A DNA stretch of 21,000 nucleotides from Owenia fusiformis. Lineage: Eukaryota; Annelida; Polychaeta; Sabellida; Oweniidae. Of this stretch, positions 1-7,226 are shown piece by piece (position 1 is the stretch's first letter; each line of letters opens with the position of its first letter). Where the stretch lies: positions 1 to 21,000 of the forward strand of contig CAIIXF020000350.1 of NCBI GenBank assembly GCA_903813345.2, written 5' to 3'. Both the position numbers and the translations under genes were made by a program. Under the pieces are notes generated by a model. It worked only from the letters and a program-made list of their open reading frames with translations. It was not told the origin of the DNA and ran no database searches.

Positions 1-205
1 AGCCATAGCAAAGGACATAATTTGCAATAGAACAAAATGTCATATTTAACAGATGCGATTTTTAGTGAAGATCATACGATTAGTCTTCTATTACTTATAT
101 ACTCTGATCAACTTATTGTCATTGAAAATACGTATCAGATCATATAGTCTTTCAAGCAGAAGGTGTAATTACGGAGCTTGTATGTGTAAACACATGTATT
201 TATAA

Positions 206-220
206 TTGGTGCTATCAGAT
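206..220 (-). promoter_or_regulatory. Orphan PSE-like fragment A
   Basis: The minus strand reads ATCTGATAGCACCAA, followed by TTATAAAT. It resembles a shortened form of the U4 promoter (ATCTGAAAGGG, spacer, ACACCAATTTATA), with the middle missing. About 55 bp downstream no snRNA can be recognised. It could be a decayed promoter, a spacer promoter or a chance match. It recurs at the same unit position in each unit. Confidence 0.3.
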
Positions 221-321
221 CATGTCAAATAAACACATTTGAAAATTGATTCAACCGACACTAAGAAGCAGAAGACATGTAATGATGGGAGGACCTATCG
301 AGACGACATATTTGGCTTTTC

Positions 322-335
322 TTGGAGACTAAAAC
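322..335 (-). terminator. Candidate snRNA 3' box of U4
   Basis: On the minus strand, 13 nt past the U4 end, the sequence reads GTTTTAGTCTCCAA. The core TAGTCTCCAA (331-322) matches TAGTCTTCTA downstream of U5 at almost the same distance (17 versus 14 nt). In animals, Integrator processing of polymerase II snRNAs uses a 3' box 9-19 nt past the mature end. The vertebrate consensus starts with GTTT, as here, but the rest differs, so the call rests on position and on the match between U4 and U5. In units 6 and 12 the transposon separates this motif from U4 (it stays at 6057-6070 and 13939-13952). Confidence 0.5.
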
Positions 336-347
336 ACATGTTATAAA

Positions 348-491
348 TGGTCCCCGTAGGGACTTTCAGAAATTGCGCATGCCGGCCATATTTCAGGCCG
401 TCAGCGCGGGGTATTGGGTAAAGTTTTCAACTAGCAATAACCACGCCTCGGATAAACCTCATTGGCTATGGTACCGCCACTGCGCAAAGCT
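348..491 (-). ncRNA. U4 snRNA, unit 1
   Basis: The 144-nt RNA component of the U4 snRNP pairs with U6 and enters the spliceosome in the U4/U6.U5 tri-snRNP, keeping U6 inactive until Brr2 unwinds it. The 5' end reads AGCUUUGCGCAGUGGC, the conserved U6-pairing stem II strand, and the start was set by it. The 5' stem-loop (nt 20-52) keeps the kink-turn AAUGAGG...CCGAGG bound by SNU13/15.5K. Its basal stem is ACCA/UGGU where the human one is AUCG/CGAU, a compensatory change that supports a working RNA. UUGCUA (nt 56-60 region) is the stem I strand. The central hairpin is closed by GCGC/GCGC. The Sm site is AAUUUCUGA (nt 118-126), with C inside the usual U tract. The RNA ends in a GUCCC-UACG-GGGAC hairpin with a stable UNCG tetraloop. 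Length matches animal U4 (about 144 nt). U5 lies 392 bp upstream on the same strand. Confidence 0.97.
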
Positions 492-506
492 GCAGCTTCC
501 AGCTGC
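492..506. repeat. Inverted repeat at the U4 transcription start
   Basis: GCAGCT-TCC-AGCTGC is a perfect 6-bp inverted repeat with a 3-base spacer at -1 to -15 relative to U4. It contains a CAGCTG E-box and overlaps a 10-bp palindrome AGCTGCAGCT (488-497) that reaches into the gene. Its role is unknown. It recurs upstream of every U4 copy that I read. Confidence 0.6.
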
Positions 507-543
507 CTAAATCATCAAGGCTGTACCAAAGAATTGTATAAAT

Positions 544-567
544 TGGTGTTGACGAACCCTTTCAGAT
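544..567 (-). promoter_or_regulatory. Proximal sequence element (PSE) of U4
   Basis: The minus strand shows ATCTGAAAGGG (567-557), a 7-base gap, then ACACCA (549-544), at -76 to -53 from the U4 start. The U5 upstream region has the same two blocks at -79 to -51. Position and the CACC core fit the SNAPc-bound PSE of polymerase II snRNA genes. There is no TATA box near -25, as usual for such genes; TATAAAT lies instead at 537-543 (-46 to -52), next to the PSE. The same element is at 1691, 2838, 3985, 5132, 7279, 8426, 9573, 10720, 11867, 13014, 15161, 16308, 17455, 18602 and 19749. Confidence 0.65.
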
Positions 568-697
568 CTACATGAAATTATGACTTTGATATTTCATTCA
601 GGGGGGCACGATATAACCTCCGGTACCATAATCAAGTTGAAAAAACGTTCTGGTGGTGGAGGCAAAATCTATGCATTTCTTCAGGCTCTGTTGGCTT

Positions 698-709
698 TTG
701 GTGCTATCA
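698..709 (-). promoter_or_regulatory. Orphan PSE-like fragment B
   Basis: The minus strand reads TGATAGCACCAA, identical over 12 bases to orphan fragment A (206-217), 492 bp away. Only the CACCA half resembles the U4 and U5 PSEs. No RNA gene is recognisable about 55 bp downstream. It may be a remnant of a lost gene or of a duplication inside the unit. Confidence 0.25.
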
Positions 710-860
710 AATGATTAGAAATCAAACCCTAAACAACCAAACAGAAATGAAAAGACAAATGACTACAGTTAACGCGGCCTATTATGTCAACTATTTCTAC
801 AGTAATTACGAATGCAAGCTGACTCCGGATCAGTGATTAGACTCGGATTGTAGAGATGGG

Positions 861-870
861 TAGAAGACTA
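861..870 (-). terminator. Candidate snRNA 3' box of U5
   Basis: TAGTCTTCTA on the minus strand starts 14 nt past the U5 3' end and sits inside a short GTAG-loop-CTAC inverted repeat (860-871). It matches the U4 downstream motif TAGTCTCCAA at 8 of 10 bases. The shared position is the main evidence for a 3'-processing signal. Confidence 0.5.
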
Positions 871-883
871 CATTATTTGTATG

Positions 884-999
884 GTACCTCTTTCGAGGTT
901 AGAAAAATAAGTCTATAGACTCATTATAATGTTCCTCTCCACGGAAATCTTTAGTAAAAGGCGAAAGATTTATGCGTGGATGAAGAGAAACCAGAGTGT
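884..999 (-). ncRNA. U5 snRNA, unit 1
   Basis: The RNA of about 116 nt forms the core of the U5 snRNP, which holds the exon ends during both splicing steps. The 5' end ACACUCUGGUUUCUCUUC sets the start by comparison with animal U5 (AUACUCUGG). Stem I arms ACUC/GAGU, CCACG/CGUGG and AUCUUU/AAAGAU enclose the invariant loop I, CGCCUUUUACU (nt 37-47), which contacts exons. The Sm site is AUUUUUC (nt 92-98), with C where G is usual. A 3' hairpin ACCUC-GAAA-GAGGU closes the RNA. AGUCUAUAGACU before the Sm site is a perfect 12-nt palindrome. The exact 3' end may lie at 883-885. This copy has U at nt 47 and U at nt 99. It is transcribed in the same direction as the U4 gene 392 bp downstream. Confidence 0.97.
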
Positions 1000-1021
1000 G
1001 TAAGGAAAGGTGATTAACTCG

Positions 1022-1028
1022 TATAAAT
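1022..1028 (-). promoter_or_regulatory. TATA-like box of U5
   Basis: ATTTATA on the minus strand lies at -23 to -29 from the U5 start. The U4 gene has the same heptamer but at -46 to -52, so only U5 has it in TATA position. A TATA box beside a PSE favours polymerase III in vertebrates, but plants use both for polymerase II. An AT-rich spacer can give this motif by chance. Confidence 0.35.
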
Positions 1029-1049
1029 GATTAATCAGAGCACATAATG

Positions 1050-1078
1050 TGGTGTCTGCTGGTTAGACCGTTTCAGAT
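1050..1078 (-). promoter_or_regulatory. Proximal sequence element (PSE) of U5
   Basis: The minus strand shows ATCTGAAACGG (1078-1068), a 12-base gap, then ACACCA (1055-1050), at -79 to -51 from the U5 start. Both blocks match the U4 element, and the gap is five bases longer. Further copies begin at 2197, 3344, 4491, 5638, 7785, 8932, 10079, 11226, 12373, 13520, 15667, 16814, 17961, 19108 and 20255. Confidence 0.65.
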
Positions 1079-1494
1079 TTCTAAATGATTATCAGCTTCT
1101 CAAGACGATTAAAATCACATTTCCTAGCTATTTCAATAAGTTAGTATAGCCATAGCAAAGGACATAATTTGCAATAGAACAAAATGTCATATTTAACAGA
1201 TGCGATTTTTAGTGAAGATCATACGATTAGTCTTCTATTACTTATATACTCTGATCAACTTATTGTCATTGAAAATACGTATCAGATCATATAGTCTTTC
1301 AAGCAGAAGGTGTAATTACGGAGCTTGTATGTGTAAACACATGTATTTATAATTGGTGCTATCAGATCATGTCAAATAAACACATTTGAAAATTGATTCA
1401 ACCGACACTAAGAAGCAGAAGACATGTAATGATGGGAGGACCTATCGAGACGACATATTTGGCTTTTCTTGGAGACTAAAACACATGTTATAAA

Positions 1495-1638
1495 TGGTCC
1501 CCGTAGGGACTTTCAGAAATTGCGCATGCCGGCCATATTTCAGGCCGTCAGCGCGGGGTATTGGGTAAAGTTTTCAACTAGCAATAACCACGCCTCGGAT
1601 AAACCTCATTGGCTATGGTACCGCCACTGCGCAAAGCT
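1495..1638 (-). ncRNA. U4 snRNA, unit 2
   Basis: Full-length U4. It reads the same as the unit 1 copy, with intact 5' stem-loop, Sm site and UACG-capped 3' hairpin. Its PSE is at 1691-1714. Confidence 0.96.
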
Positions 1639-2030
1639 GCAGCTTCCAGCTGCCTAAATCATCAAGGCTGTACCAAAGAATTGTATAAATTGGTGTTGAC
1701 GAACCCTTTCAGATCTACATGAAATTATGACTTTGATATTTCATTCAGGGGGGCACGATATAACCTCCGGTACCATAATCAAGTTGAAAAAACGTTCTGG
1801 TGGTGGAGGCAAAATCTATGCATTTCTTCAGGCTCTGTTGGCTTTTGGTGCTATCAAATGATTAGAAATCAAACCCTAAACAACCAAACAGAAATGAAAA
1901 GACAAATGACTACAGTTAACGCGGCCTATTATGTCAACTATTTCTACAGTAATTACGAATGCAAGCTGACTCCGGATCAGTGATTAGACTCGGATTGTAG
2001 AGATGGGTAGAAGACTACATTATTTGTATG

Positions 2031-2146
2031 GTACCTCTTTCGAGGTTTGAAAAATAAGTCTATAGACTCATTATAATGTTCCTCTCCACGGAAATCTTTA
2101 GTAAAAGGCGAAAGATTTATGCGTGGATGAAGAGAAACCAGAGTGT
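2031..2146 (-). ncRNA. U5 snRNA, unit 2 (nt 99 variant)
   Basis: Full-length U5 with one change: base 2048 is T, not A, so RNA nt 99 is A instead of U, directly after the Sm site (AUUUUUCAAAC). Loop I is standard. The same variant recurs 7882 and 15764 bp later, in units 8 and 14. Confidence 0.96.
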
Positions 2147-2641
2147 GTAAGGAAAGGTGATTAACTCGTATAAATGATTAATCAGAGCACATAATGTGGT
2201 GTCTGCTGGTTAGACCGTTTCAGATTTCTAAATGATTATCAGCTTCTCAAGACGATTAAAATCACATTTCCTAGCTATTTCAATAAGTTAGTATAGCCAT
2301 AGCAAAGGACATAATTTGCAATAGAACAAAATGTCATATTTAACAGATGCGATTTTTAGTGAAGATCATACGATTAGTCTTCTATTACTTATATACTCTG
2401 ATCAACTTATTGTCATTGAAAATACGTATCAGATCATATAGTCTTTCAAGCAGAAGGTGTAATTACGGAGCTTGTATGTGTAAACACATGTATTTATAAT
2501 TGGTGCTATCAGATCATGTCAAATAAACACATTTGAAAATTGATTCAACCGACACTAAGAAGCAGAAGACATGTAATGATGGGAGGACCTATCGAGACGA
2601 CATATTTGGCTTTTCTTGGAGACTAAAACACATGTTATAAA

Positions 2642-2785
2642 TGGTCCCCGTAGGGACTTTCAGAAATTGCGCATGCCGGCCATATTTCAGGCCGTCAGCG
2701 CGGGGTATTGGGTAAAGTTTTCAACTAGCAATAACCACGCCTCGGATAAACCTCATTGGCTATGGTACCGCCACTGCGCAAAGCT
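2642..2785 (-). ncRNA. U4 snRNA, unit 3
   Basis: Full-length U4 with the unit 1 sequence as far as I can read it. Its PSE is at 2838-2861. Confidence 0.96.
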
Positions 2786-3177
2786 GCAGCTTCCAGCTGC
2801 CTAAATCATCAAGGCTGTACCAAAGAATTGTATAAATTGGTGTTGACGAACCCTTTCAGATCTACATGAAATTATGACTTTGATATTTCATTCAGGGGGG
2901 CACGATATAACCTCCGGTACCATAATCAAGTTGAAAAAACGTTCTGGTGGTGGAGGCAAAATCTATGCATTTCTTCAGGCTCTGTTGGCTTTTGGTGCTA
3001 TCAAATGATTAGAAATCAAACCCTAAACAACCAAACAGAAATGAAAAGACAAATGACTACAGTTAACGCGGCCTATTATGTCAACTATTTCTACAGTAAT
3101 TACGAATGCAAGCTGACTCCGGATCAGTGATTAGACTCGGATTGTAGAGATGGGTAGAAGACTACATTATTTGTATG

Positions 3178-3293
3178 GTACCTCTTTCGAGGTTAGAAAA
3201 ATAAGTCTATAGACTCATTATAATGTTCCTCTCCACGGAAATCTTTAGTAAAAGGCGAAAGATTTATGCGTGGATGAAGAGAAACCAGAGTGT
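3178..3293 (-). ncRNA. U5 snRNA, unit 3
   Basis: Full-length U5 of the standard type: U at nt 47 of loop I and U at nt 99 after the Sm site. Its PSE is at 3344-3372. Confidence 0.96.
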
Positions 3294-3788
3294 GTAAGGA
3301 AAGGTGATTAACTCGTATAAATGATTAATCAGAGCACATAATGTGGTGTCTGCTGGTTAGACCGTTTCAGATTTCTAAATGATTATCAGCTTCTCAAGAC
3401 GATTAAAATCACATTTCCTAGCTATTTCAATAAGTTAGTATAGCCATAGCAAAGGACATAATTTGCAATAGAACAAAATGTCATATTTAACAGATGCGAT
3501 TTTTAGTGAAGATCATACGATTAGTCTTCTATTACTTATATACTCTGATCAACTTATTGTCATTGAAAATACGTATCAGATCATATAGTCTTTCAAGCAG
3601 AAGGTGTAATTACGGAGCTTGTATGTGTAAACACATGTATTTATAATTGGTGCTATCAGATCATGTCAAATAAACACATTTGAAAATTGATTCAACCGAC
3701 ACTAAGAAGCAGAAGACATGTAATGATGGGAGGACCTATCGAGACGACATATTTGGCTTTTCTTGGAGACTAAAACACATGTTATAAA

Positions 3789-3932
3789 TGGTCCCCGTAG
3801 GGACTTTCAGAAATTGCGCATGCCGGCCATATTTCAGGCCGTCAGCGCGGGGTATTGGGTAAAGTTTTCAACTAGCAATAACCACGCCTCGGATAAACCT
3901 CATTGGCTATGGTACCGCCACTGCGCAAAGCT
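3789..3932 (-). ncRNA. U4 snRNA, unit 4
   Basis: Full-length U4 with no difference noticed from unit 1. It is paired in this unit with the loop I variant of U5. Confidence 0.96.
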
Positions 3933-4324
3933 GCAGCTTCCAGCTGCCTAAATCATCAAGGCTGTACCAAAGAATTGTATAAATTGGTGTTGACGAACCC
4001 TTTCAGATCTACATGAAATTATGACTTTGATATTTCATTCAGGGGGGCACGATATAACCTCCGGTACCATAATCAAGTTGAAAAAACGTTCTGGTGGTGG
4101 AGGCAAAATCTATGCATTTCTTCAGGCTCTGTTGGCTTTTGGTGCTATCAAATGATTAGAAATCAAACCCTAAACAACCAAACAGAAATGAAAAGACAAA
4201 TGACTACAGTTAACGCGGCCTATTATGTCAACTATTTCTACAGTAATTACGAATGCAAGCTGACTCCGGATCAGTGATTAGACTCGGATTGTAGAGATGG
4301 GTAGAAGACTACATTATTTGTATG

Positions 4325-4440
4325 GTACCTCTTTCGAGGTTAGAAAAATAAGTCTATAGACTCATTATAATGTTCCTCTCCACGGAAATCTTTTGTAAAA
4401 GGCGAAAGATTTATGCGTGGATGAAGAGAAACCAGAGTGT
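4325..4440 (-). ncRNA. U5 snRNA, unit 4 (loop I variant)
   Basis: Full-length U5 with T at 4394 instead of A. RNA nt 47 becomes A, so loop I reads CGCCUUUUACA instead of CGCCUUUUACU. This is the last loop base, matching human U46, just outside the most strictly conserved core GCCUUUUAC. Recurs in units 10 and 16. Promoter and hairpins are intact. Confidence 0.96.
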
Positions 4441-4935
4441 GTAAGGAAAGGTGATTAACTCGTATAAATGATTAATCAGAGCACATAATGTGGTGTCTGC
4501 TGGTTAGACCGTTTCAGATTTCTAAATGATTATCAGCTTCTCAAGACGATTAAAATCACATTTCCTAGCTATTTCAATAAGTTAGTATAGCCATAGCAAA
4601 GGACATAATTTGCAATAGAACAAAATGTCATATTTAACAGATGCGATTTTTAGTGAAGATCATACGATTAGTCTTCTATTACTTATATACTCTGATCAAC
4701 TTATTGTCATTGAAAATACGTATCAGATCATATAGTCTTTCAAGCAGAAGGTGTAATTACGGAGCTTGTATGTGTAAACACATGTATTTATAATTGGTGC
4801 TATCAGATCATGTCAAATAAACACATTTGAAAATTGATTCAACCGACACTAAGAAGCAGAAGACATGTAATGATGGGAGGACCTATCGAGACGACATATT
4901 TGGCTTTTCTTGGAGACTAAAACACATGTTATAAA

Positions 4936-5079
4936 TGGTCCCCGTAGGGACTTTCAGAAATTGCGCATGCCGGCCATATTTCAGGCCGTCAGCGCGGGGT
5001 ATTGGGTAAAGTTTTCAACTAGCAATAACCACGCCTCGGATAAACCTCATTGGCTATGGTACCGCCACTGCGCAAAGCT
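4936..5079 (-). ncRNA. U4 snRNA, unit 5
   Basis: Full-length U4 with the unit 1 sequence as read. This is the last normal U4 before the transposon-bearing unit. Confidence 0.96.
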
Positions 5080-5471
5080 GCAGCTTCCAGCTGCCTAAAT
5101 CATCAAGGCTGTACCAAAGAATTGTATAAATTGGTGTTGACGAACCCTTTCAGATCTACATGAAATTATGACTTTGATATTTCATTCAGGGGGGCACGAT
5201 ATAACCTCCGGTACCATAATCAAGTTGAAAAAACGTTCTGGTGGTGGAGGCAAAATCTATGCATTTCTTCAGGCTCTGTTGGCTTTTGGTGCTATCAAAT
5301 GATTAGAAATCAAACCCTAAACAACCAAACAGAAATGAAAAGACAAATGACTACAGTTAACGCGGCCTATTATGTCAACTATTTCTACAGTAATTACGAA
5401 TGCAAGCTGACTCCGGATCAGTGATTAGACTCGGATTGTAGAGATGGGTAGAAGACTACATTATTTGTATG

Positions 5472-5587
5472 GTACCTCTTTCGAGGTTAGAAAAATAAGT
5501 CTATAGACTCATTATAATGTTCCTCTCCACGGAAATCTTTAGTAAAAGGCGAAAGATTTATGCGTGGATGAAGAGAAACCAGAGTGT
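5472..5587 (-). ncRNA. U5 snRNA, unit 5
   Basis: Full-length U5 of the standard type (nt 47 U, nt 99 U). Its PSE is at 5638-5666. Confidence 0.96.
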
Positions 5588-6074
5588 GTAAGGAAAGGTG
5601 ATTAACTCGTATAAATGATTAATCAGAGCACATAATGTGGTGTCTGCTGGTTAGACCGTTTCAGATTTCTAAATGATTATCAGCTTCTCAAGACGATTAA
5701 AATCACATTTCCTAGCTATTTCAATAAGTTAGTATAGCCATAGCAAAGGACATAATTTGCAATAGAACAAAATGTCATATTTAACAGATGCGATTTTTAG
5801 TGAAGATCATACGATTAGTCTTCTATTACTTATATACTCTGATCAACTTATTGTCATTGAAAATACGTATCAGATCATATAGTCTTTCAAGCAGAAGGTG
5901 TAATTACGGAGCTTGTATGTGTAAACACATGTATTTATAATTGGTGCTATCAGATCATGTCAAATAAACACATTTGAAAATTGATTCAACCGACACTAAG
6001 AAGCAGAAGACATGTAATGATGGGAGGACCTATCGAGACGACATATTTGGCTTTTCTTGGAGACTAAAACACAT

Positions 6075-6083
6075 GTTATAAAT
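6075..6083. repeat. Target-site duplication, left (transposon copy 1)
   Basis: GTTATAAAT matches 7075-7083. The empty site in unit 1 (340-348) has one copy, which proves insertion with a 9-bp duplication. Confidence 0.93.
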
Positions 6084-7074
6084 GGTAGACTGTAAATCTA
6101 GTAAATCTAGTAAATCTCGTAAATCTAGTAAACCTAGTAAATCTAGTAAAATCTTGTAAAATCTTGTAAACTTTTTAGGGACCATTCATTTGATATCAAT
6201 GTCAGTCTCTATGTAAGAGTATTGGTGATTATGATTCCTTTTACAACATTAGAAAAATATCTTCTCTGCATTAAATTCAGAGTCATTCCTTTCATCATAT
6301 AATCAATATACAATTTTTTTAACAAAATTGTGAAATATTAATAAAAAAGAATGTTTAAGGGGCTGATATGATATGGCTTTAAACTATTAATTACAAGGAA
6401 TACAAGGAACATATCATCATCAAAACGTAAATGGAAAACATTGTAGAAATGCCATACTATACTTTATGTATAGGTAAAGCAAATAGATCAATCAGTAAGT
6501 TGTCTCACTAGATTCCCCTTACTACAGCATTTGATTGTTTTTTTATTATTTTTTCGGGGTTGGCAAAAATCAATTTTGAAATTGCCATTTATCCATTCCT
6601 CTCACATTGGAACTTCTACAAATATTGTCAATTGAACAGCATCGCCAAAAAATAAGCAATGACTAAATTATCTGATAGGCTAAGCATTATAACATTTTGT
6701 GAGGGAAAAACAAGCCTGTGTCATTTAGATGGTACGCATTGTCCCCTCAGTCCTTAAATATGTAACTTAATTTGTTTAATAGAGCATGCTTCTTGGGTGG
6801 GTTGTGTATGATGATAAAATGGGTGTACCATTTGATAACCATTTTGCTATCCAGTACTAACATATAGTTGTTTTGTAACTAAATATAATGAAATAAAAGG
6901 TAGAATATTTTCTACATGTTCATTTCATTCATACAAAGGCATTTTCAGTGCTTTTGGACATTTGCACTTTATATCTTAGACATTGAATAATCAAGTTTTT
7001 ACAAGATTTTACTAGATTTACTAGATTTACTAGTTTTACTAGATTTACTAGATTTGCTAGATTTACAGTCTACC
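6084..7074. mobile_element. Non-autonomous inverted-repeat transposon (Foldback/Mutator-like), copy 1
   Basis: The 991-bp element starts GGTAGACTGTAAATCTAG and ends with its inverted match (one mismatch in 18). Each arm is about 85 bp and is built from about eight copies of a 9-bp motif, GTAAATCTA, turning into GTAAAATCTT inwards (left arm to about 6171, right arm from about 6993). The interior is AT-rich, with T-runs and no open reading frame of note, so it needs a transposase from elsewhere. Long arms made of tandem repeats are typical of Foldback elements, and a 9-bp duplication fits Mutator-like transposases; the family is inference. It sits at the 3' end of U4 and pushes the presumed 3' box 1 kb away from the gene. 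GGGACCATT at about 6178-6186 matches, inverted, the sequence at the insertion site, possibly by chance. Confidence 0.88.
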
Positions 7075-7083
7075 GTTATAAAT
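7075..7083. repeat. Target-site duplication, right (transposon copy 1)
   Basis: The second GTTATAAAT. Its last base is also the last base of U4 in this unit, so the mature U4 RNA is probably unbroken. Confidence 0.93.
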
Positions 7084-7226
7084 GGTCCCCGTAGGGACTT
7101 TCAGAAATTGCGCATGCCGGCCATATTTCAGGCCGTCAGTGCGGGGTATTGGGTAAAGTTTTCAACTAGCAATAACCACGCCTCGGATAAACCTCATTGG
7201 CTATGGTACCGCCACTGCGCAAAGCT
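7083..7226 (-). ncRNA. U4 snRNA, unit 6 (next to the transposon; nt 87 variant)
   Basis: The U4 body is complete and the promoter is normal. T at 7140 gives A instead of G at RNA nt 87 and replaces the G-C pair 87-115 in the GCGC/GCGC stem below the central hairpin with an A-C mismatch. Downstream (minus strand) the transposon starts 9 bases after the gene, so the usual 3' box is gone from its position. This copy may be poorly processed, and the extra mutation hints at relaxed selection. That is inference. Confidence 0.93.

Larger units (their letters stand above)
1..347. other. Spacer downstream of U4 (unit 1; repeats in every unit)
   Basis: This AT-rich spacer has no gene I can recognise. 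Read on the minus strand it runs from the U4 3' end towards the next unit. It holds the presumed U4 3' box (322-335), an orphan PSE-like fragment (206-220), a TAGTCTTCTA copy on the plus strand (81-90) and a near-octamer TTGCAAAT on the minus strand (20-27), about 170 bp upstream of the U5 gene of the neighbouring unit. A chance resemblance to the U1 Sm region (CATAATTTG, 16-24) and to U2 (ATCTGATACGT on the minus strand, about 131-141) does not extend further. Confidence 0.7.
507..883. other. Spacer between U5 and U4 (unit 1; repeats in every unit)
   Basis: On the minus strand this is the region between the U5 3' end and the U4 start. It holds the U4 PSE (544-567), an orphan PSE-like fragment (698-709) and the presumed U5 3' box (861-870). 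A G-run (601-606) and the stretch TTCTGGTGGTGGAGG (648-662) are GC-richer than their surroundings. I find no open reading frame, tRNA, 5S rRNA or further snRNA here. Confidence 0.65.
1000..1147. other. Spacer upstream of U5 (unit 1; repeats in every unit)
   Basis: This stretch holds the U5 promoter elements (1022-1028 and 1050-1078). The remainder up to the unit boundary is AT-rich with no gene I can recognise. Confidence 0.7.

Noticed and set aside
16-24. U1 snRNA remnant: CATAATTTG matches the U1 Sm region
   Set aside because: Neither the U1 5' end nor the 3' hairpin is present nearby; nine AT-rich bases can match by chance.
131-141. U2 snRNA remnant: ATCTGATACGT on the minus strand matches U2 over 11 nt
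   Set aside because: No other U2 segment (5' end, branch-site region, Sm site, 3' hairpins) lies around it.
322-510. A 62-codon open frame on the plus strand, repeated in every unit (63 codons where it starts in the transposon end at 7054 and 14936)
   Set aside because: It is the antisense of the U4 snRNA. Its sequence is conserved because the RNA is, it starts from a non-ATG codon, and its start changes with the transposon junction.
1-1147. 5S rRNA, U6 or tRNA gene in the spacers
   Set aside because: I found no 5S or U6 core sequences and no A-box/B-box pair with a cloverleaf on either strand; short runs of T are not enough.
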